64,000 nt of DNA, from the NCBI GenBank assembly GCA_001054945.1, contig JVKJ01000001.1:310001-374000 (forward strand), written 5' to 3'. Source of the stretch: Corynebacterium falsenii. GTDB taxonomy: Bacteria > Actinomycetota > Actinomycetes > Mycobacteriales > Mycobacteriaceae. The position numbers and the translations under genes are program-made. The stretch's first letter is position 1, and every line of letters begins with the position of its first letter. Below the pieces are notes generated by a model. It saw only the letters and a list, made by a program, of their open reading frames with translations. It did not search any database and was not told the DNA's origin. Positions 56,144-64,000 of the stretch are shown here, piece by piece.

Positions 56144-56497
56144 ATGGTCAGGATCGATGCATGGGTGTGGTCGGTGCGCCTGTGTAAGACCCGCTCTCAA
56201 GCCGCTCAGCTGTGCCGGGCCGGTCACGTGAAGATCAACGGGGAGAGCGTGAAACCCGCGCAGGCCGTGACGGTAGGGGACAACGTGCGGGTATGGGTGA
56301 ATCATCGAGAGCGAGTCGTCGAGGTCACGCAGCTGTTATCCAAGCGTGTGGGGGCGGACGTGGCGCGATCCGCTTATATCGATCACTCGCCCGCGCCGCG
56401 GGTGGTGCCCACGATGCCGCGGCGGGATCGGGGAGCGGGCCGGCCCACGAAGAAAGAGCGCCGGCAGCTGGACCGTCTAAAGGGTTTTCTGCCCTAA
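56144..56497 (+). CDS. S4-domain RNA-binding protein (HslR/Hsp15-like)
   Basis: A protein of 117 residues. The S4 domain takes up the first 55 residues (MVRIDAWVWSVRLCKTRSQAAQLCRAGHVKINGESVKPAQAVTVGDNV), as in Hsp15, which binds stalled 50S subunits. The C-terminus is basic (MPRRDRGAGRPTKKERRQLDRLKGFLP). Its end overlaps the end of the convergent relS gene by 21 nt. Confidence 0.88.
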   Translation: MVRIDAWVWSVRLCKTRSQAAQLCRAGHVKINGESVKPAQAVTVGDNVRVWVNHRERVVEVTQLLSKRVGADVARSAYIDHSPAPRVVPTMPRRDRGAGRPTKKERRQLDRLKGFLP

Positions 56498-57421
56498 CTT
56501 CTGCCACCGGTTGCCCAGGCGGCCGGGCCGGGATGTGATGTTGTCACCAATGTGCACAGTTCGACGGATGTGGTCCCGGCCGTATTTGTACAACAGCATG
56601 TCATCCACCAGCCGGACCTGCCCGGGCCGATACGGGTAATCCATGGCCTGGGTGAGGGCGCGGATGTTTTCTTGGGACATCAGATCGCGCAGTTCAGCGG
56701 GGGTCGTGACGCCATGAGCTGCGAGCATGTCGAGCGCCCAAGCGTAATAGTCCACCTTTGAAGTGGGGTAGTCCGGACCGAGGATGGCGCTGAGCTCGGC
56801 GGGAAGACCCGCGGAGGTGAGCTCGTCAGCGGGGGAATCTTCGGTCTCCGAATTGATGATCTGAGTGATCTTGTCGAATTGTTGGTCGGCGAGCTCGATC
56901 AGACCTGCAGCGAGAGTGAAGGAGCGGTGAACTTCTGGGTTGAGTTCACGGGTGGAGTTCTTGTAGCGAATATCGTGCTCGAACTCGGCCCACGCGTGCT
57001 GCAGGACGGTGCGTAGCTGGATCTCCATGTGCATGCCGCCGAGCTGCTCGGCTCGGACGATGACGTGCTTTGAGGCGTAACCGAAGTGCCCGGCGCGGGC
57101 GGTCTCTGCCGCCTTGTCGATGATGGTGTCGATGTCGAACAGGTCCCGGATGACATCCAGAAGCTGGGGAATCTCGGAGGAATGGTAGGTGATGATCCGC
57201 ACCCCGATGATGTCATACGCACTGTCGAAGTCGACGTAATCCGGGTAGTTAGGGTTGCGAACCTTGGCCAGGAAGCTCGCCCGATCTTTGATTCGCACCG
57301 CCACTTGGTCGTAGGCGATTCCGGCGTCCTCCAACGCATCGATGACTACCTCGTGAACCCTCCTCCCTACCTCAGGGTTGGAGCTAATCCAGTGGTCGTA
57401 GTCACCGATGTTCGTGGCCAT
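56477..57421 (-). CDS. relS: Small alarmone synthetase (RelA/SpoT-domain GTP pyrophosphokinase)
   Basis: A protein of 314 residues with a lone (p)ppGpp-synthetase domain and no HD hydrolase, TGS or ACT domain. Synthetase blocks are VAVRIKDRASFLAKVRN, FDSAYDIIGVRIITY with the Mg-binding Asp, GHFGYASKHVIV, and HMEIQLRTVLQHAWAEFEHDIRYK with the catalytic Glu. C. glutamicum has a homologue called RelS beside treY, which supports the symbol. The C-terminal 130 residues are helical and of unknown role. It overlaps the end of treY by 20 nt, so it is probably translated from the trehalose transcript. The stop overlaps the S4 gene on the other strand. Confidence 0.88.
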   Translation of the reverse strand: MATNIGDYDHWISSNPEVGRRVHEVVIDALEDAGIAYDQVAVRIKDRASFLAKVRNPNYPDYVDFDSAYDIIGVRIITYHSSEIPQLLDVIRDLFDIDTIIDKAAETARAGHFGYASKHVIVRAEQLGGMHMEIQLRTVLQHAWAEFEHDIRYKNSTRELNPEVHRSFTLAAGLIELADQQFDKITQIINSETEDSPADELTSAGLPAELSAILGPDYPTSKVDYYAWALDMLAAHGVTTPAELRDLMSQENIRALTQAMDYPYRPGQVRLVDDMLLYKYGRDHIRRTVHIGDNITSRPGRLGNRWQKLGQKTL

Positions 57422-59582
57422 AATCCATCTCTGTCAGTAGTGCCTGATCTCGCTCACGGAAAATCTCGCTCAGCTCCGTCTCTCCGGAAAAAGTGCGGTC
57501 GCTGAGCTGATCTGTCCAAGTTCCGGGAAGGTCGATAGTACCGCTCCACCCACCGGAGGCGTGCAAGGTGGCGGGGAATCTCGTGACCAGCGTAATAGTG
57601 TGGCCCCTCCGGAATCCCAGCAAGTGAGGGCTGGGGTGGAGGATGGGCTGATAAGGCCCCTGCGCAAGGGAGCGCGAGTGAAGGGCCGTGGCGACGATGC
57701 GCAATTTGTCGTCACTTCCATCGCGCAGCGCCTGCCCGTTGTGTGCGTAGTTCACCGGCCGGCGATTGTCAGGGTCGACCAGGTCGTCGCGCCACCTTTC
57801 AGTGCCTTGATAGACATCAGGCGACCCCGGTGCCATGAGCTGCAACAGCTTGCGGCTGTGGCTCACGCTGCGGCCGGGAATGTCGAGGGCGTGCGCGATG
57901 GCGTCCACCTCCGGATTTTCGAGCACCCTGTCGATCCACTCGTGAATGGAGTTTTCGAAGTCCACATTCGGGTCAGTCCATGTGGTCTTCAGCTTGGCTT
58001 CACGTAGTGCCTTGGTCGCGTAGCCTTTCAGGCGCTCGGCCGATGCTCCCCACGCTCCCAAAAGGTTCTGAAGCAGGAAGTGACACGATTCGTCCACGTA
58101 GTCTGCGTGCTCACACGCGCGCGCAAACGCCTCGGGCATCTCGGACAGGGTGATGATGCGAGCGCGGACGTCTTCACCTCGCTTCGTGTCGTGGGTGGAC
58201 AAGGCGGTCATGGCGGTGGGCCAGGTACGCTCGCGGGTGGATTGGCGTAGGTGAAATTCCGCGGGTTCCATGCCCCAACGCGCCGGATCGCCGCCGACCT
58301 CCTGCAAGCTGACTAATCGGCTGGCGCGGTAGAAGACTGTATCCTCCACTGATTTCGCCATGACTGCACCGCACACCTGGGCAAAGCGTGCGCGCACCTC
58401 GGGCGACGTACTCAAGGAGGCGGCGAGCTCCGGACCTGCCAGGCGGGGTAACACATTGCGTACGGGCGCGTAGTCCGCGCGGTAGACGTTAAGTGCAGCG
58501 ATCGTCGAGCGGACGGAGCCAGCCTGCTCCTCCAATCGCCGTACTTCGGGGGCAAGCTCGGTGTCCATGATCTCGTGCTTGGCTTCACGCTCGGCATTCT
58601 CCACGGCCACTCCGTCCCACCTGTTGCCAGTCCAGCGCTCAGCAAGGAGGGATAGGGGCTCGGCACCATCCGGGTGCACGAAGACCGCATCGAATTCGTG
58701 AAGAGCATCATAGCCCGTGGTGCCCTGAATGGGTAGCGTCTCATCCAGAGGTTCCTCGGGACCGAGGATCTTTTCAATGAAGATGGGCATGTCGCCCACG
58801 AGCTCTCGGAGCTGCTGAAAGTAGCCCTGGGGATCGCAGAGCCCGTCGGGGTGATCAACCCGAACTGCGTCAATCAGCTCGTCTTTCACCAACTGGCTGA
58901 GGAGCCGGTGGGAATGTTCGAAAACCTCCGGGTCCTCCTGCCGGATTCCCGCCAGCTCGTTCACGCTGAAGAATCGACGGTAACCAGGGCCCTCCCGCCA
59001 GGGGCGAAGCTCATAGTTCTGCCGGCGGTAGACGTCTAGCGGGCTACCGCCCCCTGTGCCGGGAGCGATGGGGTAGCGGTTCCCGAACAAGATTAGGGCT
59101 CGCGCGTCCTCTCCATCAGAATCGACGCGATCTCCGCCGTCGAAGGCTATGTTTTCGACGTCCTCTGCGGAGCCCAGCACCGGCAGTCGCACCGAATCGG
59201 AGGACCAGTCAATGTCGAAATAGTGCGCGAATCGGGATTCGCGTCCATGCGTGAGCACGTCCCACCACCACGGATTCAGCTCCGGTTGGCCGACACCCAG
59301 GTGGTTGGGAACGATGTCCAGCACGATCCCCAGGCCTCTTTCATGGCAAGCTTCCGACAGCTTCCGGAACCCCTCGAACCCGCCCAGTTCAGTATTGATT
59401 TTCGTCGGATCGGTTACGTCGTAGCCGTGACTTGATTCCGGCGCGGCCTGAAAAATTGGGGAGCAGTACAGGTGGGTGATTCCCAACTCCTCCAGGTACG
59501 GAAGGATGTCCTGTGCGTCCTCGAATGTGAACTTTTCCCCTGATTTCGGTCCCCGGAGCTGGATCCGATACGTCGCTACCAT
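57402..59582 (-). CDS. treY: Malto-oligosyltrehalose synthase TreY
   Basis: GH13 isomerase of 726 residues that converts the reducing end of maltodextrin to a trehalose unit for TreZ. Blocks are ATYRIQLRGPKSGEKFTFEDA, ITHLYCSPIFQAAPESSHGYDVTDPTKINTELGG, IVLDIVPNHLGVGQ, catalytic Asp in AVRVDHPDGLCDP, IFIEKILG and MTALSTHDTKRGEDVRARI. It is shorter than many family members (about 800) but shows no broken motif. The start lies 9 nt after the unknown gene and the 3' end overlaps relS. Confidence 0.93.
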   Translation of the reverse strand: MVATYRIQLRGPKSGEKFTFEDAQDILPYLEELGITHLYCSPIFQAAPESSHGYDVTDPTKINTELGGFEGFRKLSEACHERGLGIVLDIVPNHLGVGQPELNPWWWDVLTHGRESRFAHYFDIDWSSDSVRLPVLGSAEDVENIAFDGGDRVDSDGEDARALILFGNRYPIAPGTGGGSPLDVYRRQNYELRPWREGPGYRRFFSVNELAGIRQEDPEVFEHSHRLLSQLVKDELIDAVRVDHPDGLCDPQGYFQQLRELVGDMPIFIEKILGPEEPLDETLPIQGTTGYDALHEFDAVFVHPDGAEPLSLLAERWTGNRWDGVAVENAEREAKHEIMDTELAPEVRRLEEQAGSVRSTIAALNVYRADYAPVRNVLPRLAGPELAASLSTSPEVRARFAQVCGAVMAKSVEDTVFYRASRLVSLQEVGGDPARWGMEPAEFHLRQSTRERTWPTAMTALSTHDTKRGEDVRARIITLSEMPEAFARACEHADYVDESCHFLLQNLLGAWGASAERLKGYATKALREAKLKTTWTDPNVDFENSIHEWIDRVLENPEVDAIAHALDIPGRSVSHSRKLLQLMAPGSPDVYQGTERWRDDLVDPDNRRPVNYAHNGQALRDGSDDKLRIVATALHSRSLAQGPYQPILHPSPHLLGFRRGHTITLVTRFPATLHASGGWSGTIDLPGTWTDQLSDRTFSGETELSEIFRERDQALLTEMDYGHEHR

Positions 59583-59591
59583 GACCCCAGG

Positions 59592-60068
59592 TTAAGGTGA
59601 CGCTGGGTCAATCTCCACGCAAAAGCCCGTTGCCAGGTCAAAGGGGCCGATCATTCCCTGCCGCACCTGCGCTTCCTCGCGCGGGCTGGCCCACAATTCG
59701 CCGCCACGGGGGTTCACGTAGTATGCCGCCGAGCCCCCGAAGTAGTGTTCAGCGGTCCGGCGCAGGTAGCGCGCGAGCAGTGGGTGGGTCAGCATCACAG
59801 AGGCGGGCATCGCGTCATCAATGATGCGCAGCTGGATCAAGCCGCTGGAAATGCGCCGGTACTCCAAGGCCCCACTGCGTCCCTCGGGATAGAGTCGCTG
59901 AAGCTGGGTCAATATTTCCTGCGCCGCGCCCTGCCAGCGGTCGGCGACCATGCCTTCGCCGTCGGGTACCGCGGCGCACAGGGCGGCCCCAACGGGGACG
60001 CGCACTGGTGAGGAATAGCAGTCGGCGGGATCGGTGGTCAGAGTCAAGGGCAGTGTCAGCGTGCTCAC
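59592..60068 (-). CDS. Uncharacterised protein in the treX-treY run
   Basis: A protein of 158 residues without a signal peptide or TM segment. I do not recognise a family. Visible features are a beta-rich N-terminus, ARYLRRTAEHYFGGSAAYYVNPRGGELWASPREEAQVRQGMIGPFDLATGFCVEID in the C-terminal half. It lies 19 nt after the BRCT gene and 9 nt before treY, with a normal composition, so it is a real member of the run. Confidence 0.72.
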   Translation of the reverse strand: MSTLTLPLTLTTDPADCYSSPVRVPVGAALCAAVPDGEGMVADRWQGAAQEILTQLQRLYPEGRSGALEYRRISSGLIQLRIIDDAMPASVMLTHPLLARYLRRTAEHYFGGSAAYYVNPRGGELWASPREEAQVRQGMIGPFDLATGFCVEIDPASP

Positions 60069-60087
60069 ACCATCAATAGACTCCGAT

Positions 60088-60807
60088 TTAGTCCTTTCGG
60101 TTCACGACTTTTTGCAGAAATTCTTCGAACGACCACAGTCGAATATCCTGCCCCTTGTCCTGCAACTCGCGGGCACGCTTTTCCTTACTCGTCATCGTGG
60201 CCCATTCGCCGATGACCAGCAACGTGGTCTTCTTCGTGACGTTCTTGGACACGGTGGCGCCGTGCTCGGCGATCATGTCCCAGACCTGCCCCTTGTCATA
60301 CGGTTCCACATCACCGGTCACGCACACCACATCGCCGAAGATCGGCCCGTCCACGTCTGCGTCCGTGTTTGTTTCGGGGACCTCGTCGGGCGTCGCCACC
60401 TTCGCCCACGGGGTCTTTCTCGCAGGTTCTTCTTTTTCTTCAGGGGGAGACGCCACCTCCGCAGCCCAATCCTCTTCACTCACCTCGGTCACCTGGTCCA
60501 GCGAGTAACCGGCCTGGAAGTTGGTGAGTAGCGCATCAACTTCTTCGTAGTTTTCTTGCTGCCCGGCGGCGAAGTGAATCACGTGGGCATTGTCACGCGC
60601 TTCCGTTTCGCTCAGGATGCGCTCATTGGTGGCCTCTGGAACGAGCAATTGGATCCACCCGGGAGTGCAACTGTCTGGCGCGTGCCCTCGCCACCCAAGT
60701 AGCTGGGTGAGGTGAAGGTCTGGGTAGAGCGAACCGGCGAGCGCACTGCGGTGCAGCTCGACAGCTTCTTCAGTGACGGTGATTGTGCCGCCTCGGACGT
60801 CGATCAT
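60088..60807 (-). CDS. BRCT-domain protein with unknown N-terminal domain
   Basis: A protein of 239 residues. The N-terminal 100 residues (MIDVRGGTITVTEEAVELHRSALAGS...VIHFAAGQQENYEEVDALL) are of unknown type. An acidic, Pro-rich linker follows (about 110-150). The C-terminal 80 residues are a BRCT domain: FGDVVCVTGDVEPYDKGQVWDMIAEHGATVSKNVTKKTTLLVIGEW, as in NAD-dependent ligase and bacterial epsilon-like proteins. BRCT domains bind phosphopeptides or DNA ends. The start overlaps the treX stop by 4 bp. Confidence 0.82.
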   Translation of the reverse strand: MIDVRGGTITVTEEAVELHRSALAGSLYPDLHLTQLLGWRGHAPDSCTPGWIQLLVPEATNERILSETEARDNAHVIHFAAGQQENYEEVDALLTNFQAGYSLDQVTEVSEEDWAAEVASPPEEKEEPARKTPWAKVATPDEVPETNTDADVDGPIFGDVVCVTGDVEPYDKGQVWDMIAEHGATVSKNVTKKTTLLVIGEWATMTSKEKRARELQDKGQDIRLWSFEEFLQKVVNRKD

Positions 60808-62987
60808 GCTTCCTCCGGACGGTGCAAGAGAATGGTACTGCGAGCGGGGACGTCGAAGGACTCCCCGGGGGCGAACGTGGTGGATTCCTCAACGGTGCCA
60901 CGCGTCGTATCGATGATCATCTTCCACGTGTCTTCCTCGCTGGGTTCGACGTGCATGACGGCGTGGCGCGCCGGGAGGGTAAACGTCACCGGTTCATGGT
61001 GGGCATTGAAGCAGAAAATGAAGGAGTCATCGGTGAGCTGCTGGCCGTGGGAATCTGGTTCGGCAATTCCTTTTCCATTGAGGTGGACCATCAGCGCGCG
61101 GCCGAACTCGGAGTTCCAGTTCTCGTCGGTCATCAGTGTGGCATCTGGAGTCAGCCAAGCGATGTCGCGAGCTTCGGAATCTTGCCCCAGCGGGCCGCCG
61201 GCCAGAAACCGTCGTCGCCGAAACACGGGGTGTTCGGATCGCAGGGCCAGGAGGAACTTGGTGAAGTCCTGCATCTCCTCGTCTGCATCTTCCCAGTGCA
61301 CCCAGGACAGTTCATTGTCCTGGCAATAGACATTGTTATTGCCGGATTGGGAGCGGCCCAACTCGTCGCCGTGGCAGATCATTGGCGTGCCCTGGCTGAG
61401 CAGGAGAGTGGTCATGAAATTTCGCCGCTGCTGGTTGCGAAGTGCATTGACCTCGTCATCCTGGGTGGGGCCTTCAACACCGCAGTTCCACGAGCGGTTG
61501 TAGCTCTCGCCGTCGTTGTTGTCCTCCCCATTGGCCTCGTTGTGCTTTTCGTTGTACGAAACCAGATCTGTCAGGGTGAAGCCGTCGTGAGCGGTGATGA
61601 AATTGATGGACGCGGTGGGACGGCGCCCGTTGTGGGCATAGAGATCCGAGCTGCCCGTGATGCGGGAAGCGAACTCGCCCAGTGTCGCTGGCTCGCCGCG
61701 CCAGAAGTCACGCACGGTATCGCGGTACTTACCGTTCCATTCCTTCCACAAGCTGGGGAAATTACCGACCTGGTAGCCGCCTTCGCCCACGTCCCACGGC
61801 TCGGCGATGAGTTTCACCTGGGACACAATCGGATCCTGCTGGACCAGGTCGAAGAATGCACTCAGCCGGTCGACGTCGTGAAACTCGCGGGCGAGGGTGG
61901 AGGCCAGGTCGAAGCGGAACCCGTCAACGTGCATCTCCGTGACCCAATAGCGCAGCGAGTCCATGATCAGCTGGAGCGTGTGCGGGTGGCGAACATTGAG
62001 AGAGTTGCCCGTACCCGTGTAGTCCATATAGTGCTCGGGGTCGCCATCGACCAGGCGGTAATAAGCCCCGTTGTCGATCCCGCGGAAGGAGTACGTAGGG
62101 CCCATATGGTTGCCCTCTGCGGTGTGGTTGTACACCACGTCGAGGATGACTTCGATGTCCGCGTCGTGGTAGGAGCGCACCATTTGCTTAAACTCCGCGA
62201 CGGTCCCCTCGGCGGAATTGCTCGCCGCGTAGTCGCGGTGAGGGGCGAAGAACCCGATCGTGTTGTATCCCCAATAGTTCTTCAGGTCCATTTCGCGCAG
62301 CCGGTCGTCGTGAACGAACTGGTGCACCGGCATCAGTTCGATGGCGGTCACGCCCAGCTCCTTGAGGTAATCGATCACCGCGTGGTGCCCGAGTCCCGCA
62401 TAGGTCCCGCGCAGATGTTCGGGCACGTCCGGGTGGGTCATGGTCATGCCCTTGACGTGTGCCTCGTAGATCACCGTGTGCTGATCCAGTGTCTTGGGGC
62501 GCCGGTCGTCCGTCCAATCGAACCACGGGTTGATAATCACCGAACGCATCGCATGCTTCGCGCTGTCTTCCTGATTGCGCTGCTCAGGGTTGTTCACGTC
62601 ATAGCTGAACAAGGAGGGATCGCCGTCGAATTGCCCGTCGAAGGACTTTCCATAGGGATCCATCAGCAGTTTGGAGGGGTCGCAGCGCAGCCCGTTGTCC
62701 GGATCCCACGGCCCATGCACGCGGTAGCCATAGCGCTGTCCGGGATTGATGCCGGGCAAAAAGCAGTGCCAGATATGGTGGTCGACCTCGTCGAGTTTGA
62801 TTCGTGTCTCCACATCATCCGCATCGAAGAGGCACAGTTCCACGCTCTCGGCCACCTCGGAGAAGAGTGCGAAGTTGGTGCCGTTGCCATCGAACGTGGC
62901 CCCCAGTGGATAGGGCTCACCAGGCCAGACAACGATCGGATCACCCGGGGCTCTCAGCCCGCTCTTATTGGACAAGCTATTGGACAT
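60804..62987 (-). CDS. treX: Glycogen debranching enzyme TreX/GlgX
   Basis: GH13 isoamylase-type enzyme of 727 residues that removes side chains from glycogen to supply linear maltodextrin to TreY. An N-terminal CBM48 domain (PYPLGATFDGNGTNFALFSEVAESVELCLFD) precedes the barrel: VILDVVYNHTAEGNHMG, catalytic Asp in VDGFRFDLASTLARE, catalytic Glu in KLIAEPWDVGEGGYQVG, and NFITAHDGFTLTDLV. ATG 62987 has AGGA 8 nt upstream; GTG 62993 is possible. It follows tetR by 10 nt. Confidence 0.93.
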   Translation of the reverse strand: MSNSLSNKSGLRAPGDPIVVWPGEPYPLGATFDGNGTNFALFSEVAESVELCLFDADDVETRIKLDEVDHHIWHCFLPGINPGQRYGYRVHGPWDPDNGLRCDPSKLLMDPYGKSFDGQFDGDPSLFSYDVNNPEQRNQEDSAKHAMRSVIINPWFDWTDDRRPKTLDQHTVIYEAHVKGMTMTHPDVPEHLRGTYAGLGHHAVIDYLKELGVTAIELMPVHQFVHDDRLREMDLKNYWGYNTIGFFAPHRDYAASNSAEGTVAEFKQMVRSYHDADIEVILDVVYNHTAEGNHMGPTYSFRGIDNGAYYRLVDGDPEHYMDYTGTGNSLNVRHPHTLQLIMDSLRYWVTEMHVDGFRFDLASTLAREFHDVDRLSAFFDLVQQDPIVSQVKLIAEPWDVGEGGYQVGNFPSLWKEWNGKYRDTVRDFWRGEPATLGEFASRITGSSDLYAHNGRRPTASINFITAHDGFTLTDLVSYNEKHNEANGEDNNDGESYNRSWNCGVEGPTQDDEVNALRNQQRRNFMTTLLLSQGTPMICHGDELGRSQSGNNNVYCQDNELSWVHWEDADEEMQDFTKFLLALRSEHPVFRRRRFLAGGPLGQDSEARDIAWLTPDATLMTDENWNSEFGRALMVHLNGKGIAEPDSHGQQLTDDSFIFCFNAHHEPVTFTLPARHAVMHVEPSEEDTWKMIIDTTRGTVEESTTFAPGESFDVPARSTILLHRPEEA

Positions 62988-62997
62988 GGGCACAATC

Positions 62998-63471
62998 CTA
63001 TCGAGAAAGAATCAACCGCACCCCGCGCGAAACGTCGGGAACCTCAACCTTGTCGCCCTCATGAATTCGCGCGATGTTCGCTCGAGCTTGAAAATCGAGC
63101 GCCGCACCGAACACGTAGTGGAAGAGGATGTCGCCCTCGGTTGCGCTCATCGCCCTCATTTCGCGCCGTAGGTCCCTCTGCATCGTTCCGGACGCCAACC
63201 CCGCCAATGTGATCTCCGCCCCATCGCGCAATGAGGTCATCGCGGTGAACAGCTGCTGGCAGTACAGTTCAGGCTCGTCTGCCCGCACATCGACCATCAT
63301 GGCGTCCGAAATTCCCCCGAGGAGTTCCTGCTTGCTGGAGAAATGCCAATACATGGCCCCCGGTGCCACCTCCAGCGCGCGAGCGAGTCGGCGCATGGTG
63401 AGGTCGGCGAGGCCGTATTCGCGCACGATCTGGCATGCGGTCTCCACAATCACGTCCCTATTGAGCTGCAC
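62998..63471 (-). CDS. TetR family transcriptional regulator
   Basis: A protein of 157 residues. The N-terminal helix-turn-helix is clear: RDVIVETACQIVREYGLADLTMRRLARALEVAPGAMYWHFSSKQELL. The C-terminal ligand domain is short (about 105 residues), at the lower end of the family, without a frame break I can see. It is the first gene of the run that continues into treX, so it may control trehalose synthesis. GTG 63471 follows a -10-like TACGCT (complement of 63478-63483) by 6 nt, so it is probably leaderless. It is divergent from a lipoprotein gene. Confidence 0.87.
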   Translation of the reverse strand: MQLNRDVIVETACQIVREYGLADLTMRRLARALEVAPGAMYWHFSSKQELLGGISDAMMVDVRADEPELYCQQLFTAMTSLRDGAEITLAGLASGTMQRDLRREMRAMSATEGDILFHYVFGAALDFQARANIARIHEGDKVEVPDVSRGVRLILSR

Positions 63472-63494
63472 GGTGCTAGCGTAGCGGCAATCTT

Positions 63495-63503
63495 GAGTAC
63501 TCT
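63495..63503. promoter_or_regulatory. -10 box and small palindrome between tetR and the lipoprotein gene
   Basis: GAGTACTC (63495-63502) is a perfect 8-bp palindrome. It overlaps TACTCT (63498-63503), a -10 box that ends 7 nt before ATG 63511. It may be half of a TetR operator. Confidence 0.35.
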
Positions 63504-63510
63504 ATTAACC

Positions 63511-64000
63511 ATGAGTGTGAAGAAATCTCTCGCAATCAGTTTGCTTGCGTTGCCTTTGGTGCTGTCCGCGTGCGGAAAGGACGACCCGGCGGACAACTCG
63601 GCATCCCAGGCATCTTCCAAGGCGAGCGACGCGAAGAGCGGATCCTCTCAGGCGAAGGACTCGAAAAAGCCTTCCAGCTCTGAGGCCACACCGTCGGAGC
63701 CTAAGCCGTCGGATGGAGCGACCCCCGGATCTGAATCTGCACACCCAGGGGATCCACAGCACCCCGAGCAGGGTGGCGATCCGGCTGCTCCAGCCCCCAA
63801 TGGCGATGGTGGCCAACCAGCTCCGGGCGCACCAGGAAACCCAGCGGATGAGGAACAAGTCCGGGGCATCATCAATCAGATGGCCGACCCCAACCGCAGC
63901 CTGGGCGATTACATGGATTTCCTCGTTGACAACTCCTGCAGGGCTTACATCGATGCACGAGGCGGGGAGCAGGGACTTCGGGATCAAGCGAATGCATCGC
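63511..64000 (+). CDS. Secreted lipoprotein, N-terminal part (3' truncated by the window)
   Basis: The frame is open to the right edge, 163 codons visible. The signal peptide MSVKKSLAISLLALPLVLS ends in a lipobox with AC (Cys at about residue 21). A linker of about 85 residues is rich in Ser, Lys, Asp and Pro (SSKASDAKSGSSQAKDSKKP), then Gly/Pro/Ala/Asp. A folded part begins near EEQVRGIINQMADPNRSLGDYMDFLVDNSCRAYIDARGG, which has a further Cys. I do not recognise the domain. ATG 63511 follows a -10 box by 7 nt (leaderless). Confidence 0.8.
   Translation, partial: MSVKKSLAISLLALPLVLSACGKDDPADNSASQASSKASDAKSGSSQAKDSKKPSSSEATPSEPKPSDGATPGSESAHPGDPQHPEQGGDPAAPAPNGDGGQPAPGAPGNPADEEQVRGIINQMADPNRSLGDYMDFLVDNSCRAYIDARGGEQGLRDQANAS

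Noticed and set aside
60783-63212. An 809-codon open frame on the plus strand opposite treX
   Set aside because: Shadow of a high-G+C gene. The minus strand encodes an intact GH13 enzyme with all motifs; the plus frame has no domain and no RBS.

Overview
The window is a stretch of a Corynebacterium chromosome (Mycobacteriales, roughly 60% G+C). This rests on gene content and order: mannosyltransferases PimB' and MptA, a PASTA-type PknL kinase, class II DAHP synthase, meso-DAP-type MurE, a dcw cluster that lacks ftsA and runs mraZ to ftsZ, sepF, yggT and wag31/divIVA, and a TreX/TreY/TreZ trehalose set. Order is close to what I remember of C. glutamicum from about cg2402 down to cg2310. The species cannot be fixed from the sequence alone. 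Nearly all of the window is conserved core; I see no IS element, prophage, CRISPR array, tRNA or rRNA.

Layout. (1) 1-16.7 kb, envelope lipids and basic metabolism: NlpC/P60 hydrolase (5' cut off), pimB', glucokinase, PlsC, an acyltransferase-3 protein, RNase AS and class II DAHP synthase on the plus strand; pknL on the minus strand beside its likely partner, an Rv2175c-type DNA-binding protein; then a minus-strand operon idsA - CrtI-like desaturase - mptA; then metF, a GNAT and a HEPN-type protein. (2) 17-37.2 kb, the division and cell-wall cluster: DUF3040, mraZ, rsmH, ftsL-like, ftsI, murE, murF, mraY, murD, ftsW, murG, murC, ftsQ, ftsZ, pgeF, yggS, sepF, yggT, then divIVA with its own long upstream region. 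(3) 39-53.5 kb: ileS behind a translational T-box, dinB, asparaginase, two lipoproteins, lspA-rluD-orf, a D-threonine-aldolase-like enzyme and dnaE1. (4) 53.5-64 kb: treZ, a YigZ/IMPACT protein, a small membrane protein, an S4 protein, then a compact minus-strand run tetR - treX - BRCT protein - unknown - treY - relS, and a partial lipoprotein at the end.

Regulation is the richest part. The mraZ promoter region has four GTGGG boxes at 9-10 bp steps, fitting MraZ autoregulation. The mraZ-rsmH gap carries a hairpin with the CUUCCCC loop of the actinobacterial mraW RNA motif, whose loop can pair with the rsmH Shine-Dalgarno. ileS has an ultrashort-stem-I T-box with an AUC specifier. At least a dozen genes have a TANNNT -10 box 6-8 nt before the start codon, so their mRNAs are probably leaderless. 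pknL has no ATG/GTG/TTG start that keeps the kinase P-loop; an AUC codon behind a good ribosome-binding site is the best candidate.

The most system-like unit is the tetR-treX-BRCT-orf-treY-relS run, which appears to put two trehalose-from-glycogen enzymes, a BRCT protein, an unknown protein and a small alarmone synthetase on one transcript.
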